A stretch of 41,647 bases of DNA from a virus, in IMG/VR virus record IMGVR_UViG_3300020476_000006, positions 1 to 41,647 of that record, one strand, 5' to 3'. The notes under the pieces were generated by a model. It was not told where the DNA came from and ran no database searches. It saw only the letters and a program-made list of their open reading frames with translations. This document shows positions 30,550 to 39,211 of this stretch, in pieces. Each line of letters begins with the position of its first letter. The first letter of the stretch is position 1. The translations under genes and the position numbers were made by a program.

Positions 30550-31215
30550 ATGAACTTGTCAACAGAGACAATCGCAATGCTTAAAAATTTTTCTGATATT
30601 AATCAGAATATTTTAATTAAGCCAGGAAATAAAATACAAACTATTTCCAATATGAGAAATATCTTAGCAGAAGCTGAGATAAAAGAGAAGTTTGATAGTG
30701 AGTTTGCTATCTATGATTTACCACAATTTTTAAGATCATTAGACTTATTCAATAGTCCTGAACTTAAATTTAATGGTGGTGCTCATATGACTATCAGTGA
30801 GGCTAAAAACGGTAGAAAATCAGTTAAGTATTTCTTTTCTGATAAGTCTACAGTATTTACACCTAATAAAATAAACATGCCAGATAAACATGTCACATTT
30901 ACATTAAAGAATGATGACTTGGCAGAATTACACAAAGGTGTTTCTACGTTAAACTTACCAGATGTTGCCGTTATAGGTGATGGTAAAGAAATCAAATTAG
31001 TAGCTACTGATAAGAAAAACAAATCTTCTAACGAAGTATCTACAGTAATCGGAGAATCAGCTGTTAAGTTTACTGCTTATTTTAAATCAGAAAACTTTAA
31101 GATGATACCTGGTGATTACGATGTAGCAATCAGTAAACAAAAGATTTCTAGTTTCATATCTAGAGGTAAGAACGTCCAATATTGGATCGCATTAGAACCT
31201 GACTCATCATTTTAA
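30550..31215 (+). CDS. 45: Sliding clamp gp45
   Basis: 221 residues (T4 228). The N-terminal LSTETIAMLKNFSDINQNIL followed by IKPGNKIQTIS, the central IYDLPQFLRSLDLF and the C-terminal YWIALEPDSSF match gp45. The trimeric clamp tethers gp43 to DNA and is also the mobile activator of late transcription with gp55. SD AAAAAGGAGTG; a weak TATAAT sits shortly upstream of the leader. It starts the 45-44-62-regA-43 replisome order, here with insertions. Confidence 0.94.
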   Translation: MNLSTETIAMLKNFSDINQNILIKPGNKIQTISNMRNILAEAEIKEKFDSEFAIYDLPQFLRSLDLFNSPELKFNGGAHMTISEAKNGRKSVKYFFSDKSTVFTPNKINMPDKHVTFTLKNDDLAELHKGVSTLNLPDVAVIGDGKEIKLVATDKKNKSSNEVSTVIGESAVKFTAYFKSENFKMIPGDYDVAISKQKISSFISRGKNVQYWIALEPDSSF

Positions 31216-31226
31216 GGAGTTAGGCT

Positions 31227-32174
31227 ATGACCGATTTTTTATGGGTTGAACAATACCGACCCAAAACAATAGAGGATTGTATTCTTTCAGATGATACCAA
31301 GAAAACATTTTTAGAGTTTCTATCTAAAAAAGAATTACCAAACATGTTATTAACTGGTACTGCTGGTACTGGTAAGACAACTGTAGCACGTGCTTTGTGT
31401 GAACAATTAAATTTAGATTATATAGTAATCAATGGTTCAGATGAAGGCCGTCAAATAGATACGTTAAGGCATAAGATTAAAAACTTTGCAACAACAGTAT
31501 CATTTAATACAGAGTCTAAACATAAAGTAGTCATAATTGACGAGGCAGATTATATGAACGCCGAATCAGTACAGCCTGCTTTAAGAAATTTCATAGAAAG
31601 TTTTTATAATAATTGTAGATTTATATTTACTTGTAATTATAAACACAAAATCATACCAGCTTTACATAGTCGTTGTACCGTAATTGATTTTAAAGTCAAT
31701 AATGGTCAAGTTAAAAAGACGGCTATCGCCTTTATGAAACGTATGGAAGGCATATTAAAAGAGCAAGATATTGAATATGACAAGAAGATATTAGCTCAAT
31801 TAATAGAAAAACATTATCCAGATTTCCGTAGAACTATAAACGAACTACAAAGATATTCTGTACGTGGTAAGATTGACAGTGGTATTCTATTTAATTTAAA
31901 AGAAACCGACTATAAAAATCTTATGGGTAATCTAAAGAATAAAGAGTTTGATAGTATGAGGAAGTGGGTAGTAAACCATTTAGATATGGATTCTACAGAC
32001 TTATTCAGAGGTGTCTATGATAGTTTATCTCAAAATTTAGACCCTAAATCTGTACCTCAAGCAATATTAATCATTGCTGGTTATCAGTATAAAGCGGCTT
32101 TTGTAGCAGACCAAGAAATCAATACAATAGCATGTTTAACTGAAATCATGGCCAACTGTAAGTTTAAACAATGA
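31227..32174 (+). CDS. 44: Clamp loader large subunit gp44
   Basis: 315 residues (T4 319). LWVEQYRPKTIEDCIL opens the AAA+ domain; Walker A LLTGTAGTGKTT (41-52), Walker B VVIIDEADYM near 106, and the sensor HSRCTVIDF near 155. The C-terminal collar domain follows. Four copies with one gp62 load gp45 on primer ends. The stop overlaps the next ATG by four bases. Confidence 0.95.
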   Translation: MTDFLWVEQYRPKTIEDCILSDDTKKTFLEFLSKKELPNMLLTGTAGTGKTTVARALCEQLNLDYIVINGSDEGRQIDTLRHKIKNFATTVSFNTESKHKVVIIDEADYMNAESVQPALRNFIESFYNNCRFIFTCNYKHKIIPALHSRCTVIDFKVNNGQVKKTAIAFMKRMEGILKEQDIEYDKKILAQLIEKHYPDFRRTINELQRYSVRGKIDSGILFNLKETDYKNLMGNLKNKEFDSMRKWVVNHLDMDSTDLFRGVYDSLSQNLDPKSVPQAILIIAGYQYKAAFVADQEINTIACLTEIMANCKFKQ

Positions 32175-32788
32175 TTGGTCATCTATACGGATTCTTCCAG
32201 AGAGATTTTAAATCTGGTAAGTTTTTTCTAACCATCGGTAAGACTGGTGATTGGAAAAGTAGAGAAAGTCAATATAAAACAACCAATGCCAATATCTCTT
32301 TTGATTATTTGAAAGAGGTTAAGCACAACTATTTAACAGAAGCAGAATCAGACCTTAAAAAATATCTAAAAGAACACTATCCGACATGGAAAAACAGTGA
32401 GGAACAGTTTGAAATAGGAGACGGAGAACTAGATGTTGCTAAAGCAGAAAAGGTTTTACAAGAGGTTTTGAACAAGGTTAAGACCAAAGGTAATGACGTG
32501 GCTGGGATAGACTATCAGTATGGTACTCTATTCGGTGTACGAGACTACCGAGATTTAAGATTACCTTGTGACATGATCCCTGGTAAGGTTTCTATGATCG
32601 TCACGAAAGCTGGTGTTAAAGAGCGTCAAAGAAAGTATTTTACTAAATATGAGAAAAAAGGCAGACGCCTTATTAAACTGAATACACCGAAAAGACTCAA
32701 TATCAGCAATGAAGCTTGGGACATAATACAAGTGGTTCAAGCAAACGAAAGAGATAAAGAGAACGATGGCGAAACGGACATTATTTAG
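32171..32788 (+). CDS. Unknown protein with a possible GIY-YIG-like N-terminus
   Basis: 205 residues. HLYGFFQRDF followed by FFLTIGKTGDWKSRESQYKT and then YLTEAESDLKKYLKEH resembles the layout of T5orf172/MUG113-type GIY-YIG domains (LYG strand, IGKT strand, R-x5-Y helix, later E). It does not show a clean GIY and YIG pair. The C-terminal half is basic. It is coupled to gene 44 (ATGA) and separates it from gene 62, where T4 has nothing. It could be a homing-type or repair nuclease, or an inactive derivative. Confidence 0.55.
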   Translation: MIGHLYGFFQRDFKSGKFFLTIGKTGDWKSRESQYKTTNANISFDYLKEVKHNYLTEAESDLKKYLKEHYPTWKNSEEQFEIGDGELDVAKAEKVLQEVLNKVKTKGNDVAGIDYQYGTLFGVRDYRDLRLPCDMIPGKVSMIVTKAGVKERQRKYFTKYEKKGRRLIKLNTPKRLNISNEAWDIIQVVQANERDKENDGETDII

Positions 32789-32810
32789 AGTATGTGTTGT
32801 GAAATTAAGA

Positions 32811-32903
32811 ATGTTTTGGGCAGATATTAGAGGACATCATGGTAAAAGATGGAACTATGAACCAGGTGACCACTATATGGGCAGACACAAATATAGAAAG
32901 TGA
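32811..32903 (+). CDS. Possible 30-residue basic peptide
   Basis: A short frame of Arg/His/Lys/Trp-rich residues (MFWADIRGHHGKRWNYEPGD onward) fills the gap before tRNA-Thr. An in-frame GTG at 32799 could extend it by four residues. No clear SD; codon use is phage-like. It may be a real micropeptide or chance. Confidence 0.25.
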   Translation: MFWADIRGHHGKRWNYEPGDHYMGRHKYRK

Positions 32904-32911
32904 GAGAATTA

Positions 32912-32987
32912 GCCCTTTTAGCTCAGCTGGTAGAGCAACTGATTTGTAATCAGTAGGTCGTCTGTTCGACTCGGACAAAGGGCACCA
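32912..32987 (+). tRNA. tRNA-Thr (anticodon TGT), CCA encoded
   Basis: Acceptor GCCCTTT/AAAGGGC, D stem GCTC/GAGC with canonical AGCTGGTA loop, anticodon stem ACTGA/TCAGT with loop TTTGTAA (anticodon 32945-32947), T stem GTCTG/CGGAC with canonical TTCGACT loop, discriminator A and encoded CCA. Elbow bases are normal, unlike the two glycine tRNAs. It reads ACA, a preferred codon in AT-rich genes. It lies six bases before gene 62 and must be cut out of a longer transcript. Confidence 0.95.
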
Positions 32988-32992
32988 TTATT

Positions 32993-33385
32993 ATGTACGA
33001 ATTGAAAGATTATTTAAAGGCAATTAATGAAACAAAAGTGAACCTTTTGGCTTCCAATGATATCGCCTGGAAAAAGAAATACCCACCATATGTAATTAAC
33101 AAGTGTTTATCAATGTTCATTGATACACTACCACATGCCAATGAAATGAACGGTTACCACTTCTTGGACAAGGATATACAGTTTTCGTTTTTGATAAATA
33201 GTATCAGACCAAAGAAGCGTTTTGGAGGCAAATGGATCAAACAACAAAAGCTGCATGATTTGGAGAATGTTAAGGAGTATTATGGTTATAGTAATGAGAA
33301 AGCAAAGCAGGCTTTACAAATACTCACAAAAGAACAATTAGAAAAAATTAAACAAGCCACATACAAAGGCGGGAGAACTAGATGA
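32993..33385 (+). CDS. 62: Clamp loader small subunit gp62
   Basis: 130 residues, shorter than T4's 187. YPPYVINKCLSMFIDTLPHANE matches T4 [22 protein letters not shown] in spacing; IRPKKRFGGKWIKQ matches VPRGKRYGKWAKL; and YGYSNEKAKQALQILTKEQL matches the C-terminal helix. The missing part is the N-terminal ~45 residues. It partners gp44. The start follows tRNA-Thr by six bases with no SD of its own that I can see. The stop overlaps the regA ATG. Confidence 0.85.
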   Translation: MYELKDYLKAINETKVNLLASNDIAWKKKYPPYVINKCLSMFIDTLPHANEMNGYHFLDKDIQFSFLINSIRPKKRFGGKWIKQQKLHDLENVKEYYGYSNEKAKQALQILTKEQLEKIKQATYKGGRTR

Positions 33386-33828
33386 ATGAAGAAATAAAGT
33401 GGTCACAGGAAGATATGTTAGAGGTTACTCTAACCCAACCAGATGATTTCCTAAAAGTCAGAGAAACATTAACAAGAATAGGTGTAGCAAGTAGAAAAGA
33501 TAAGACGTTATTTCAATCTTGTCATATATTACATAAGCAAGGTAAATATTACATAGTACACTTCAAAGAATTATTTGCTTTAGATGGCAAGAAAGCAACT
33601 CTAATAAACAACGATATTCAACGTAGAAATACAATAGCAATCTTATTGCAAGATTGGAAATTAATAGATATAGTCAATAAAGAGTCGGCTACATCTAATA
33701 AAGCACCATTATCACAAATTAAAGTATTACCATTTAAAGAGAAAAAAGAGTGGATATTATCCGCTAAATATAATATAGGAAAAAAGGTAGTAAAGGAAGA
33801 TACTGATAATGCAAATACCAAAGTTTAG
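33382..33828 (+). CDS. regA: Translational repressor RegA
   Basis: 148 residues (T4 122). LEVTLTQPDDFLKVRETLTR then IGVASRKDKTLFQSCHILHK and GKYYIVHFKELFALDG follow T4 RegA almost motif by motif. The extra length is an N-terminal 12-residue extension and a C-terminal Lys/Asp tail. RegA binds near start codons of phage early mRNAs (in T4: 44, 45, rIIB and its own) to shut them off. It overlaps the RimK-like gene downstream. Confidence 0.95.
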   Translation: MNEEIKWSQEDMLEVTLTQPDDFLKVRETLTRIGVASRKDKTLFQSCHILHKQGKYYIVHFKELFALDGKKATLINNDIQRRNTIAILLQDWKLIDIVNKESATSNKAPLSQIKVLPFKEKKEWILSAKYNIGKKVVKEDTDNANTKV

Positions 33829-35281
33829 AGATTATATAACAGAGAATAAACAGACACGTAAAAATAAACCATTTACGGTGGCTATTCTTACTATAAACGA
33901 TTCAGATAATCCTAATAAGGATTCTACTGTAGAGCTTATAGAAAAGGCTTGTAAAAAAAGAAAAATCAAGTGTGTTATAGTCAACACAAATACTACAATC
34001 ATCACAGGTAAAGACGAGGAAAAGAATACATTAACTGTCTATAATTATGACGGTAAAAATGGTGAGCATGAGTTTGTTGGTAAAGATACAATTTGTATAA
34101 CAAGAGGTGGTGCATGTCAAGATGAAGCTGGCCTTTCTTTAATATCTGCTTTTCAAAACTCACAATCTTTTATGATGAATACAAGATCAGCTATGTTGAC
34201 TTGTGACAACAAATTGACAAGTGCTTTATTAATGGAAAAGAATGGTATTCCTACACCAAGAACTGCTTTCGTATCTAACGAGAAAAACATTAAAACAGGA
34301 TTAGAACAAATTGGTGGTAAGTTTCCACTTATCTTAAAGACATTAACTGGTACACAAGGTATCGGTGTAATTAAGATTGAAAGTTATGAAGGCCTGGTTG
34401 CAACAGTACAGGCGATGTGGAAATTAAATGCTGAATTATTAATACAAGAATTTATGGACGTTAAGTTTGATGTAAGAACTTTCGTGGTAAATAACAGAAT
34501 TATTGCAAGTACAAAAAGAACTCACAGCTCTTATGACTTTAGGTCAAATACACATAGAGGTGCTGAGGCAGAACCATATACTTTAAATGATGAAGAAAGA
34601 GATATTATTATAAAATCTTCTCGTGCTTCAAAAGCATATATGGTAGGTGTTGACCACATTGTACACGGCAAAAAACCATACGTTTTAGAAATCAATGGTA
34701 GTCCAGGATCAGGTGCAGATTACCAAGGTTACCAATACAAAGATTATTATTCTGATCCAGAACCATCAGGAAGAATTGATGGAGAAAAAATGATGGACTA
34801 TCTAGTAGACTATATTTCAGATAGAACTAATTGGGATAGACAATCATTAATAGAAAGTGGTTGGTTAGAAACAATAGAACTAGAAGATGGTTTAAAAGTT
34901 AGAGCAAAATTTGATACAGGTAACGGTGCGAAAGCATGTGCTTTACACGCCGATAAAATTTTAAGTGAAGATAAAATTGTTAAATGGAAATATGATGGCA
35001 AAACTTATAGTAAACCAAGATTTGGTACATCTAAAATCTTTAGAGCAAATGCTGAAGGACAAGAGCCATCTGAAACAAGACCAACGATTCTTATGGATAT
35101 TACATTTAACGGTTTCACATATAAAGATGTTGAAGTTGGTTTAGATAATAGACCAAGAGCACACTCCGATTTGTTGGTAAATCGTGAGTTAATGAGACAA
35201 ATGAATATTAGTGTCAACCCTAATAGAACGTTTGTATTGAGTAGAAGACTAAAACCGGTTGACAAAGGACCAAACATATAA
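33809..35281 (+). CDS. rimK: RimK-like ATP-grasp ligase fused to a RimB-type retropepsin
   Basis: 490 residues. Residues ~110-310 form an ATP-grasp ligase: MLTCDNKLTSALLMEKNGIP, GTQGIGVIK loop, LLIQEFMDVKFDVRTFVVNN, and YVLEINGSPGS with metal-binding Glu/Asn. This is the RimK branch that adds glutamates to the C-terminus of ribosomal protein bS6. Residues ~355-480 form a retropepsin-like domain with KFDTGNGAKACALHADKI and a C-terminal NRELMRQMNISVNPNR; in RimK-type operons such a protease (RimB) trims the tail. Both in one chain is unusual. The ATG lies in the last codons of regA. Confidence 0.85.
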   Translation: MQIPKFRDYITENKQTRKNKPFTVAILTINDSDNPNKDSTVELIEKACKKRKIKCVIVNTNTTIITGKDEEKNTLTVYNYDGKNGEHEFVGKDTICITRGGACQDEAGLSLISAFQNSQSFMMNTRSAMLTCDNKLTSALLMEKNGIPTPRTAFVSNEKNIKTGLEQIGGKFPLILKTLTGTQGIGVIKIESYEGLVATVQAMWKLNAELLIQEFMDVKFDVRTFVVNNRIIASTKRTHSSYDFRSNTHRGAEAEPYTLNDEERDIIIKSSRASKAYMVGVDHIVHGKKPYVLEINGSPGSGADYQGYQYKDYYSDPEPSGRIDGEKMMDYLVDYISDRTNWDRQSLIESGWLETIELEDGLKVRAKFDTGNGAKACALHADKILSEDKIVKWKYDGKTYSKPRFGTSKIFRANAEGQEPSETRPTILMDITFNGFTYKDVEVGLDNRPRAHSDLLVNRELMRQMNISVNPNRTFVLSRRLKPVDKGPNI

Positions 35282-35283
35282 CA

Positions 35284-35312
35284 TTGCCATTTCACAGGTT
35301 CTATGTTATAAA
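35284..35312 (+). promoter_or_regulatory. Sigma70-type promoter of the second Sm-like gene
   Basis: TTGCCA (35284-35289), a 17-base spacer ending TGT (extended -10), and TATAAA (35307-35312). Predicted +1 ~35319 gives an 11-base leader that begins almost directly with the SD AGGAG. Confidence 0.65.
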
Positions 35313-35329
35313 GAACTATAGGAGATATT

Positions 35330-35635
35330 ATGGACAAAGTGAAAATATTAAGACTATCTACAGGCGAAGATGTAATTGCCAAAGTAGGTGAAAACGACCA
35401 AGGAGTTTCTCTCAAAAACCCTTTCGTAATCATACCTCAACAAACAGCACCAGGACAACCAATACAATTGATGATGTCACTGTATAATGCGTTTGGCAAA
35501 AAAGATACTGTCACTGTAGGTAAAGATAAAATTGTTTTTATGACAGAACCTAAAGACAATATTTTAAAATCATATGAGCAGAATACAAGCTCAATATTAC
35601 AACCAAAGAAAAGTTTAATAACAGAGGCCAATTGA
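35330..35635 (+). CDS. Sm-like (LSm fold) protein, second copy
   Basis: 101 residues. VKILRLSTGEDVIAKVGEND is the Sm1-like motif and matches the first copy (IKIIKLVNGDDIVAVVEF); VTVGKDKIVFMTEPKDNI is the second strand pair (KDKI is shared). Similar small proteins are conserved in marine T4-like phages and one has been shown to have the Sm fold. It has its own promoter and SD. It ends with a TTGA overlap into the ferredoxin gene. RNA binding is an inference; ring-forming is plausible. Confidence 0.7.
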   Translation: MDKVKILRLSTGEDVIAKVGENDQGVSLKNPFVIIPQQTAPGQPIQLMMSLYNAFGKKDTVTVGKDKIVFMTEPKDNILKSYEQNTSSILQPKKSLITEAN

Positions 35636-35958
35636 TAACGGTAAATTTTATAAGGACTAATAACGAAAAAGTCCAAGTAAAAGTGCCACCAGGTTTCACT
35701 ATAATGGAGGCTGCTAAAGAAGCTTCTTTAGATGAAATACCGGCAGATTGTGGTGGTTGTTGTGCTTGTGGTACTTGTCACGTTTATGTAGGTAATGCCT
35801 GGATTGACAAACTAGGAGAAATAAATTATAATAGTGCTGAACAATCATTATTAGAATATGAAAAAGATTACAAAAAAGGAATTAGTAGATTGAGTTGTCA
35901 AATTTCATTAACAAAAGAACTTGACGGTATAACTTTACACTTACTTGACGACAGATGA
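35632..35958 (+). CDS. 2Fe-2S ferredoxin (adrenodoxin/ISC type)
   Basis: 108 residues. Cluster ligands are Cys40, Cys46, Cys49 and Cys89 in DCGGCCACGTCHVYV and RLSCQI, spacing C-x5-C-x2-C-x39-C. Two extra cysteines (43, 44) sit in the loop. The start is TTG, overlapping the upstream stop (TTGA), with GAGG before it; no ATG in frame is available before the conserved strand. It could feed electrons to the radical SAM, dioxygenase or ribonucleotide reduction systems; marine phages often carry such ferredoxins. Confidence 0.9.
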   Translation: MITVNFIRTNNEKVQVKVPPGFTIMEAAKEASLDEIPADCGGCCACGTCHVYVGNAWIDKLGEINYNSAEQSLLEYEKDYKKGISRLSCQISLTKELDGITLHLLDDR

Positions 35959-35961
35959 TAT

Positions 35962-36741
35962 ATGATGTTAAAAAAAATTATAAAGATAGACGCTGCTAAT
36001 TTCGTGGCGTCAAGGCATTATTCAGCTGTAATGCCTAAACTTACAAAACATTATCTAGGTTGTTATGATAATGATAAGATGGTAGGTGTTATTACGTTTG
36101 GCTGGGGAACAAGACCTAAACATACAATACAAAAATTGTTTCCTAAATTAGATACTAAAGATTATTTTGAAATTGGTAAGATGTGTATGGACGATAAAAT
36201 GCCTAGAAACAGTGAATCACAATTATTAAAACTAGCCATAAAGTGGTTAAAAGAAAATACTGTAATTAAATATCTGTTTACATGGGCAGATGGTTTAGTA
36301 GGTAAACCTGGTTATGTATATCAAGCAGCTAACTTTTTATATGGTGGTTTCTCTATTACAGATACATACGTTTCAAAATCAGGTGAGAAAATACATCCAA
36401 GAACTATACAAGGTAAACTACCAAACAAAGATGGTTTAAAATATGGCCATAGACCTAATCCAAAACAATTAAAAGAATTAGAATTAAGTAGAGTAAAGGG
36501 TAAACAGTTTAGATACATCTATCCTATGACAAAAAAAGATAGAAAAAAATTAAAAGAATCAACTGTTAAATGGTCTACAAAATATCCAAAAGACAGTGAT
36601 TTAGTATGGCGAATAAAGAAACCAGGTGAGAAAGATTATAAAGAAACAAAGAAAATGCCATTTGACTTATCCAAAGATTATGAGTATAATAGAAAGAACG
36701 TTGAGTCGTATCAGAGAGGAACTTTAAGTGAATTTTTATAA
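35962..36741 (+). CDS. Mom-like GNAT acyltransferase (possible DNA-adenine modification)
   Basis: 259 residues. FVASRHYSAVMPKLTKHYLG, VGVITFGWGTRP, FEIGKMCMDDKMPRNSESQL and FTWADGLVGKPGYVYQAANF follow the order of conserved blocks in the Mom family: HYS, a beta strand for the substrate, an N-S helix, and an S/AD-G-x-G-YQAxN-Y block. Mu Mom turns adenine into a carbamoylmethyl form. The last ~80 residues are basic and could bind DNA. The stop overlaps the gene 43 start by 14 bases. Function is inferred from family likeness. Confidence 0.65.
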   Translation: MMLKKIIKIDAANFVASRHYSAVMPKLTKHYLGCYDNDKMVGVITFGWGTRPKHTIQKLFPKLDTKDYFEIGKMCMDDKMPRNSESQLLKLAIKWLKENTVIKYLFTWADGLVGKPGYVYQAANFLYGGFSITDTYVSKSGEKIHPRTIQGKLPNKDGLKYGHRPNPKQLKELELSRVKGKQFRYIYPMTKKDRKKLKESTVKWSTKYPKDSDLVWRIKKPGEKDYKETKKMPFDLSKDYEYNRKNVESYQRGTLSEFL

Positions 36742-39211
36742 GTCAGTAATAGAACATAAAGGTAAACTTCTAGTCAGAGGTATACATGGTGGCAAAGACT
36801 ATAAAGAAAAGATAGACTTTGGTCCTACATTATATTCATTAACAAAAAATCAATCTAAATTTAAAACTTTAGATGGTAGAAATTTAAATCCTATAAAATT
36901 TAAAAACATTAATGACGCTAGAAGATTTAGACGTGATGTTGCAACTCAAAACTCTCCTATCTATGGTCTAGAGAGATTTCATTATCAGTATATAAACGAA
37001 GAATTTCCTAACAAAATTGAGTGGGATAAAAAGTATATTAAAATATTTACAATAGATATAGAAACTACTTGTGAAGATGGCTTTCCAGATGTAGAAAATC
37101 CTATAGAAGAATTACTTTGTATTACAGTTAAAAACCAATCTAACAAACAAATATTAACATGGGGAACTGGTGAGTATAAGACAGATAGACCAGATGTCAC
37201 ATATGTAAGATGTAAAGATGAAAAACATTTACTTATGGAGTTTATGAAATTTTGGTTAAAGAACTATCCAGATGTTATCACAGGTTGGAATACTAAATTT
37301 TTTGACTTACCTTATTTAATGAATAGAATTAAATTAATTACCAATGAAAAGGTTGCAAACAAAATGTCGCCTTGGAATATGATTGAGAAAAACGAGATTA
37401 TGGTAAGAGGTAGACCTCAAACAACATACAGTTTAAAAGGTATTGTAATGTTAGATTATCTTGATTGTTATAGATGGTTTATACCAACAAGACAAGAAAG
37501 TTATAGATTAGATTATATTGGTGAGATAGAACTTGGTCAAAAGAAACATGAAAATCCATATGAAACATTTAAACAATTTTATACAAAAGACTTTCAAAAA
37601 TTTATTGATTATAATATACAAGACGTAGAAATTGTTGACGCCTTGGAAGATAAACTTGGTTTGATTGAACTAGCATTAACTGTTGCATATGAATCAAAAG
37701 TAAACTATGATGATATATTTTCACAAGTAAGAGTATGGGATACTTTGATTGCTAATCATTTATTGGCAAAAAATATATGTATACCACCAAGAGAAGAACA
37801 CGATAAAGATACAAAATATGAAGGCGCCTACGTTAAGGATCCAGTTGTAGGTCAGCATAAGTGGGTATGTTCGTTTGATATTAACTCACTGTATCCACAT
37901 ATCATTATACAATATAATATTTCGCCAGAGAAGATTATAGGCCATGATGGCTCTGGTCTTTCTGTAAATAAAATGTTAAAAAAGAAAATAGATTTATCTC
38001 ATTTAAAAGATGAGAACGCATGTATAACACCAAACGGTGCCAAGTTTAAAAACGATAGTCAAGGTTTCTTACCAGAAATGATGGAAACAATGTACAATGA
38101 ACGTGTCGTTTATAAGAAAAGAATGATTAAGGCGAAAAAAGAATATCAAAAAACACCAACACCAGAGTTATCAAAAGAAATTGCTAGATGTCATAATATA
38201 CAATGGGCAAGAAAGATTGCCTTGAACTCAGCTTATGGTGCAGTTGGTAACCAATACTTTAGATATTATGATGTAAGACAAGCGAGTGGTATTACAACAG
38301 CAGGTCAATTCATTATTAGATTTATTGAGGAAAAAGTAAATGAATATATGAATAAGATATTAGAAACAGAGTATGATTATATTGTGGCCTCTGATACAGA
38401 TAGTATCTATGTGACAATGGATAAACTTGTAGATCAAACTTGCAAAGGTAAGAACAACGAACAAATATGTAATTTTATTGATAGAGTTGTTGAGAGTAGA
38501 ATAGAACCATATATTGAAAAGTGTTTTGCAGAGTTGGCTGAATATTCAAATGCATTTAAAAATTGTATGGTAATGAAACGAGAAGTAATCGCCAACAAAG
38601 GTATATGGGTTGCAAAGAAAAGATATATGTTAAACGTATTAGATGACGAGGGTGTCAGACTTGCAGAACCTAAATTAAAGATTATGGGTATTGAGGCAGT
38701 TAAGTCTTCAACACCACAAGTTTGTAGAACTAAAATTAAAGAGGCAATAAAAATTATAATGAATAAAGACGAAGAAACTTTACAAAATTATATTGCAGAA
38801 TTTAAAAAAGAGTTTGACGAACTACCACCAGAGGCAATTGCTTTTCCTAGGTCATGTAATAATATTAACAAGTATAGAAACCCAGCGACAATATTCAGTA
38901 AGGGAACACCAATACACGTGAAAGGTAGTCTAATATATAACCATAAGATTAGAGAAATGAAATTACAAAATAGATATCCTTACATACAAGAAGGAGATAA
39001 GATTAAGTTTTTAAAATTGGTAGAGGCAAATCCATTTAGATTTGATGTGATTAGTTATATCACAACCTTACCAACAGAGTTTGATTTAAACAAATTTATA
39101 GATCGTGAAACACAATTTGAAAAAACTTTCCTAGACCCTATGAGGTTTATATTGCAATCAATTGGTTGGTCGCAAGAAAAGAAAGCAAGCTTGGAGGCAT
39201 TTTTTGGATGA
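36728..39211 (+). CDS. 43: DNA polymerase gp43 (family B)
   Basis: 827 residues (T4 898). Exonuclease motifs FTIDIETT (Asp110, Glu112), TGWNTKFFDLPYL near 185 and YNIQDVEIVD near 294. Polymerase motifs FDINSLYPHI near 383, KIALNSAYGAVGN near 495 and SDTDSIY near 554. The start is GTG, with AGAGGA seven bases before it; no ATG is found in a suitable place. The gene is whole, not split as in some T4 relatives. It is preceded by the Mom-like gene and followed by the GNAT gene, both overlapping. Confidence 0.96.
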   Translation: MNFYKSVIEHKGKLLVRGIHGGKDYKEKIDFGPTLYSLTKNQSKFKTLDGRNLNPIKFKNINDARRFRRDVATQNSPIYGLERFHYQYINEEFPNKIEWDKKYIKIFTIDIETTCEDGFPDVENPIEELLCITVKNQSNKQILTWGTGEYKTDRPDVTYVRCKDEKHLLMEFMKFWLKNYPDVITGWNTKFFDLPYLMNRIKLITNEKVANKMSPWNMIEKNEIMVRGRPQTTYSLKGIVMLDYLDCYRWFIPTRQESYRLDYIGEIELGQKKHENPYETFKQFYTKDFQKFIDYNIQDVEIVDALEDKLGLIELALTVAYESKVNYDDIFSQVRVWDTLIANHLLAKNICIPPREEHDKDTKYEGAYVKDPVVGQHKWVCSFDINSLYPHIIIQYNISPEKIIGHDGSGLSVNKMLKKKIDLSHLKDENACITPNGAKFKNDSQGFLPEMMETMYNERVVYKKRMIKAKKEYQKTPTPELSKEIARCHNIQWARKIALNSAYGAVGNQYFRYYDVRQASGITTAGQFIIRFIEEKVNEYMNKILETEYDYIVASDTDSIYVTMDKLVDQTCKGKNNEQICNFIDRVVESRIEPYIEKCFAELAEYSNAFKNCMVMKREVIANKGIWVAKKRYMLNVLDDEGVRLAEPKLKIMGIEAVKSSTPQVCRTKIKEAIKIIMNKDEETLQNYIAEFKKEFDELPPEAIAFPRSCNNINKYRNPATIFSKGTPIHVKGSLIYNHKIREMKLQNRYPYIQEGDKIKFLKLVEANPFRFDVISYITTLPTEFDLNKFIDRETQFEKTFLDPMRFILQSIGWSQEKKASLEAFFG

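Noticed and set aside
35005-35433. A 142-codon minus-strand frame spanning the RimK-Sm gap
   Set aside because: It would cross a convincing + strand promoter and two + strand genes and has no motif.
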